NCBI GenBank assembly: GCA_023410155.1
Contig: JAEYQF010000308.1
Location: 1-28,747 of the forward strand
Direction: 5' to 3'
Source: Verrucomicrobiota bacterium
GTDB taxonomy: Bacteria > Verrucomicrobiota > Verrucomicrobiia > Opitutales > Opitutaceae
DNA length: 28,747 nucleotides
Shown: piece after piece, positions 26,048-28,747 of the stretch
Position numbering within the stretch: the first letter of the stretch is position 1
Layout: each line of letters opens with the position of its first letter
The notes under the pieces: model-generated
Told to the model about the DNA's origin: nothing
Databases searched by the model: none
The model's input: only the letters and a program-made list of their open reading frames with translations
Made by a program: the position numbers and the translations under genes

Positions 26048-28645
26048 ATGCCACCCGCAACCGAAAAACAATACTACCTCGAGCTCACGCGGCAGACACT
26101 GCGTGCAGCGCGTGTGTCAGCCAACAAAGTCGAGTTTCTGCGCGAGTGCGCCCTGGATCAGAAGCCACTCGTCGAAGAAGTGCTCAACGGACTCGCTGCC
26201 GGCGCGTCTTGGCGCGCGGTCGCCGCAGTGACTCCGGCGTCGGCCTTCTGGCATGTATCCAACAGTGACGAGGCGGCAAAGCACCGGGGTGGTGAAGCGG
26301 TGCGCCAGTTCATGGGCGGGCTTCCTCATGGTCTGACAGGCACGCTCGAATTCGTGCATTGTCAGGTCGAGGACGGTGCGGCGTTGGCGACCAAAGGCGG
26401 AACCCGCTGGGTAGCGGGGGCCACCTCGTCGGAGGCGTTGCTCGATGCGGCGGCGGCGTTGAAGGAACGTGGCATCGAATCGACGCGCCTCGAGAGCGCG
26501 ACGCTGGGGCGGGTGGGAGCCGTGGCGTCGGGATTGCGTTGGGCGGGACGGGGAAGGACGTTGGTGTGGGAGCTGGCCGCGGAGCGGTCGCATCTCTTTC
26601 TGATCACCTCGCGTGGAGTTGACGCGGTGGTGACCTGTCCGGTTGGATTTGAGACGATTTTCGGGGCCGTGCAGGCAGCACTCGGTCTGAAATTCAAGGG
26701 AGCAGCCGCTCGTCTGTTCTATAATGAAGGTTATGACTTCGCTGATGCTGCGACGAAGGTGGCGGCTGAAATCGCTCCGGCGTTGAAGTCGTCGATTTCG
26801 GGTCTGACGAGCGGCGGCCCGATTGAGCTCACCTGCACGGGCACGCTCGCTCATCAATCCTGGCTGGTGCGGGAGACTGCGGCCGCTGCAGGTATGGGCG
26901 TTTGGCAGCCGGATGTGGCGGCTTGGCTGAAGAGCGCATCGCTTCAGGTCGACCCCTCGATTGCCGTGTCGTCGGAGAGCCTCGGCGTCCTCCATCTTGC
27001 ATCGTATCAGGGTCGTGAGTGGCACCCTGCCTGGATGCGGGCGGGTGCGCTGGACCCGAAACCTGCAGTGGCAGCGGTGGCTGCCGCTGCGCAGCCGGTT
27101 GCCTTGGCGGAGAAGAATGGTTCCACGACGAAACCCCCCGCGGTGGCTGTGGCTGAGCCTGTCTTGACGACTGCGGCGGTCACCCGGACTGATCCGGCGC
27201 CGATTTCGACGAACGGCGCCCGCGGGCGTGGTCCGGTCGATCTGCAGCCTCCGTCGCGCAGCGGAAAAGCGGAGGTGAGACCAAGCGGCGCCGTGGTAAA
27301 AGCCGGTCCGACGGGCGGAAACGGCCGCGGCGGCAGTTCGGTCAATGTTGCCGAAGCGACGAGTGCGCCGGCTCCGGTGGTTGCGGAGAAGAAACCTCGC
27401 AGCTACGGGGTGTTCATCGGCTTGGGCGCGGCGTTGGTCGCAGCCGTGGTGGCAGGCAAGTTCTACCTGGATGCCGAGGAGTCGAAGCGCCTGGCGGAGC
27501 TGGAGAAAGCGCAGGCCGCTCTGGTCGCGCAAAGTGCTCAAACCCGCACACAGGAGATCGAGCAGCGCGCGAAGGAAGAAGCTGCCCGCATCCTGCGCGA
27601 GGCCGAGGCCGCGCGTGAGACCGCTGTCGCGCTCGCCCGCAAACAGGCGGAGGAACAGACCCGTCTGCAGATCACCGCTGAGATCGAAGCGGAACGAATC
27701 GCGAACTCCCCCGGCATCCTGATTGTCACGACCTCGCCCAGCGGAGCGCAGGTTTCCATTGATGGTGGCGCGCCGCAGCTCACGCCCCTCGCGTTGAACG
27801 ATCTGAAGCCGGGTCTGCACAGCGTGGAGATCTCGATGCCTGGTTATGCGACGGTCACGATGTCGGCTGACATCAAGGGCACGCAGACGACCGACCTCGG
27901 CTTGATCCCCCTCGATCGGCTCACCGGCACGGTGGTTGTCTCGAGTTCGCCGGAAGGCGCGGAGTTCACGATGCGCAAGGCCGGTGACATGCTGGCCGCA
28001 GTGGAGCGCACCGGTCGCACGCCGGCTCGCTTCGACGACGTGATGCCGGGCGACTATCAATTCACGTTTACCCGGCCAGGCTGGGAATCTCGCTCCGAGA
28101 CGGTCACGGTGACGAAGCAAGGCACGGTGGAAGCTGCGACACAGTTCAAGGGCGGCGCCGTTGCGATCACAAGCATCCCGACCGGCGCCACGATCCGGCA
28201 AAATGGCGTAGCGATCGGCAGGACTCCACTGACGCTCATGGAGCTCAGGCCGCAGGATGTGCGCTATGAACTCTCGTTGGATGGGTTCGATCCGATGGTG
28301 GTCAGCGGCGCAGTCGTGAGCGGCGAGCAACTCAAGCTCGAGGGACGGTTGCTCTCTGTGGATCGCATCGCTTCGGCCGGCGAAATCGCCACCGCTCCGC
28401 AAGCGGTCGAGACGCCGGCGCTGGACCTCGCGGGTGCCTACACCGAGGACAAGATCTCCGTCTCGTTCATCGTTCAGCGCGATGGAACGCTGAAGGAGAT
28501 CACCGTGAGCGGCACGACGGACAGAGCGCTGGCACGTCGCTGCCTCGATGCCGTGGCGCGGTGGAAGTTCAAGCCAGCTGTGGGCCACGATGGCCAGCCG
28601 CTGAACGTGCGCGTGGCGGTCCCGATCGTCTTCAACACGAACTGA
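26048..28645 (+). CDS. PilM-like / transmembrane / triple PEGA / TonB-C envelope-spanning protein
   Basis: An 865-residue protein. Residues 1-~330 resemble a PilM-type actin-like fold: ARVSANKVEFLREC at the start, LVWELAAERSHLFLITSRG, then a helix region and IELTCTGTLAHQSWLV. Clear nucleotide-binding loops are missing. A Pro/Ala/Thr-rich linker (~340-450) leads to KKPRSYG and one membrane helix (~454-474). By the positive-inside rule the C-terminal half is periplasmic. A coiled coil (~475-553) precedes three PEGA domains at ~556-622 (VTTSPSGAQVSIDG), ~628-700 (VSSSPEGAEF) and ~703-770 (ITSIPTGATIRQNG). The end (~800-865) is TonB-type: SFIVQRDGTLKEITV, ARRCLDAVARWKFKPA, VRVAVPIVF. No signal peptide is present. 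The gene follows the pseudo-receiver coiled-coil gene by 15 bases. The PilM likeness is the least certain part. Confidence 0.75.
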   Translation: MPPATEKQYYLELTRQTLRAARVSANKVEFLRECALDQKPLVEEVLNGLAAGASWRAVAAVTPASAFWHVSNSDEAAKHRGGEAVRQFMGGLPHGLTGTLEFVHCQVEDGAALATKGGTRWVAGATSSEALLDAAAALKERGIESTRLESATLGRVGAVASGLRWAGRGRTLVWELAAERSHLFLITSRGVDAVVTCPVGFETIFGAVQAALGLKFKGAAARLFYNEGYDFADAATKVAAEIAPALKSSISGLTSGGPIELTCTGTLAHQSWLVRETAAAAGMGVWQPDVAAWLKSASLQVDPSIAVSSESLGVLHLASYQGREWHPAWMRAGALDPKPAVAAVAAAAQPVALAEKNGSTTKPPAVAVAEPVLTTAAVTRTDPAPISTNGARGRGPVDLQPPSRSGKAEVRPSGAVVKAGPTGGNGRGGSSVNVAEATSAPAPVVAEKKPRSYGVFIGLGAALVAAVVAGKFYLDAEESKRLAELEKAQAALVAQSAQTRTQEIEQRAKEEAARILREAEAARETAVALARKQAEEQTRLQITAEIEAERIANSPGILIVTTSPSGAQVSIDGGAPQLTPLALNDLKPGLHSVEISMPGYATVTMSADIKGTQTTDLGLIPLDRLTGTVVVSSSPEGAEFTMRKAGDMLAAVERTGRTPARFDDVMPGDYQFTFTRPGWESRSETVTVTKQGTVEAATQFKGGAVAITSIPTGATIRQNGVAIGRTPLTLMELRPQDVRYELSLDGFDPMVVSGAVVSGEQLKLEGRLLSVDRIASAGEIATAPQAVETPALDLAGAYTEDKISVSFIVQRDGTLKEITVSGTTDRALARRCLDAVARWKFKPAVGHDGQPLNVRVAVPIVFNTN

Positions 28646-28662
28646 GCGGCTCATCCCGGCCC

Positions 28663-28747
28663 ATGCGCATCGTCCACCTGCTGCATGGGCTTCCGGGCTC
28701 AGGCAAGACCACGCTGGCCCGTAAGCTCGAAGCGGAGCGTGGAGCGC
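28663..28747 (+). CDS. P-loop kinase/AAA-type ATP-binding protein, N-terminal fragment
   Basis: This is the first 28 codons of a gene cut by the window end. ATG 28663 is followed by a hydrophobic strand and a Walker A loop GLPGSGKTT (residues 9-17), then LARKLEAERG. This is the start expected of small P-loop kinases of the AAA_33/zeta-like group; nothing downstream is available to refine it. It begins 17 bases after the TonB-type gene's stop and may be the third gene of that operon. Confidence 0.65.
   Translation, partial: MRIVHLLHGLPGSGKTTLARKLEAERGA

Noticed and set aside
24404..26071. 555-codon minus-strand open frame opposite the coiled coil
   Set aside because: Its Leu/Arg/Phe-rich text is the reverse reading of the Ala/Glu/Lys codon repeats and repeats with the same 282-base period.
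26117..28654. 845-codon minus-strand open frame opposite the PilM/PEGA/TonB gene
   Set aside because: Arg/His-rich translation without any motif; the plus strand contains PEGA and TonB-type domains, so this is a shadow.

Overview
The window is GC-rich, densely coded bacterial DNA. Its protein families point to the Verrucomicrobiota, most likely an Opitutaceae-type organism. The clues are a PEP-CTERM protein, a type IV topoisomerase B subunit of the Bacteroidota/Verrucomicrobiota kind, a probable DUF748 C-terminus next to a YkgJ-type cysteine-cluster protein, several hybrid histidine kinases, and start sites that mostly lack a clear Shine-Dalgarno sequence. This placement is inferred from remembered families; there is no rRNA gene to confirm it. 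I saw no tRNA, rRNA, CRISPR array, insertion sequence or prophage.

Layout. 1-3145: end of a DUF748-like protein, a YkgJ-type protein, and on the minus strand a membrane-bound hybrid histidine kinase broken by a one-base frameshift. 3142-7093: a secreted GH3 beta-glucosidase (minus) whose stop overlaps the kinase start, divergent from the ABC-F factor ettA. 7212-10242: a PEP-CTERM protein, a CHASE3 membrane protein, an exported MsrA and Pcm; the last two both repair protein damage. 10353-12930: a GT2 glycosyltransferase with an extra C-terminal domain, a PD-(D/E)XK nuclease-like protein overlapping it by four bases, and Hsp33. 13131-14302: a pnuC plus NadR-like kinase pair for nicotinamide riboside salvage. 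14385-19736: a DsbA-like protein, a second hybrid kinase with a degenerate receiver, an AsmA-like protein and an acyl-CoA:carboxylate CoA-transferase followed by a clear terminator. 19873-21714: a ParE-type topoisomerase subunit interrupted by an in-frame amber codon. 22159-28645: a small exported protein, then two very large genes. The first is a pseudo-receiver fused to about 830 residues of coiled coil with a 94-residue internal repeat. The second is a PilM-like domain followed by a membrane segment, three PEGA domains and a TonB-type C-terminus. 28663-end: start of a P-loop kinase-like protein.

Two things stand out. First, four intergenic regions (626-735, 7870-8045, 14303-14390, 21721-21896) hold arrays of one degenerate 22-bp tandem repeat with a near-palindromic CGAGTCG core. 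All four sit immediately downstream of at least one gene, and none lies between divergent genes. Second, the two large genes at 23051-28645 look like parts of one envelope-spanning assembly that I cannot match to a described system.

The two disabling lesions (kinase frameshift near 2090 and parE amber at 20680) could be real mutations or assembly errors. Both need read-level checking.
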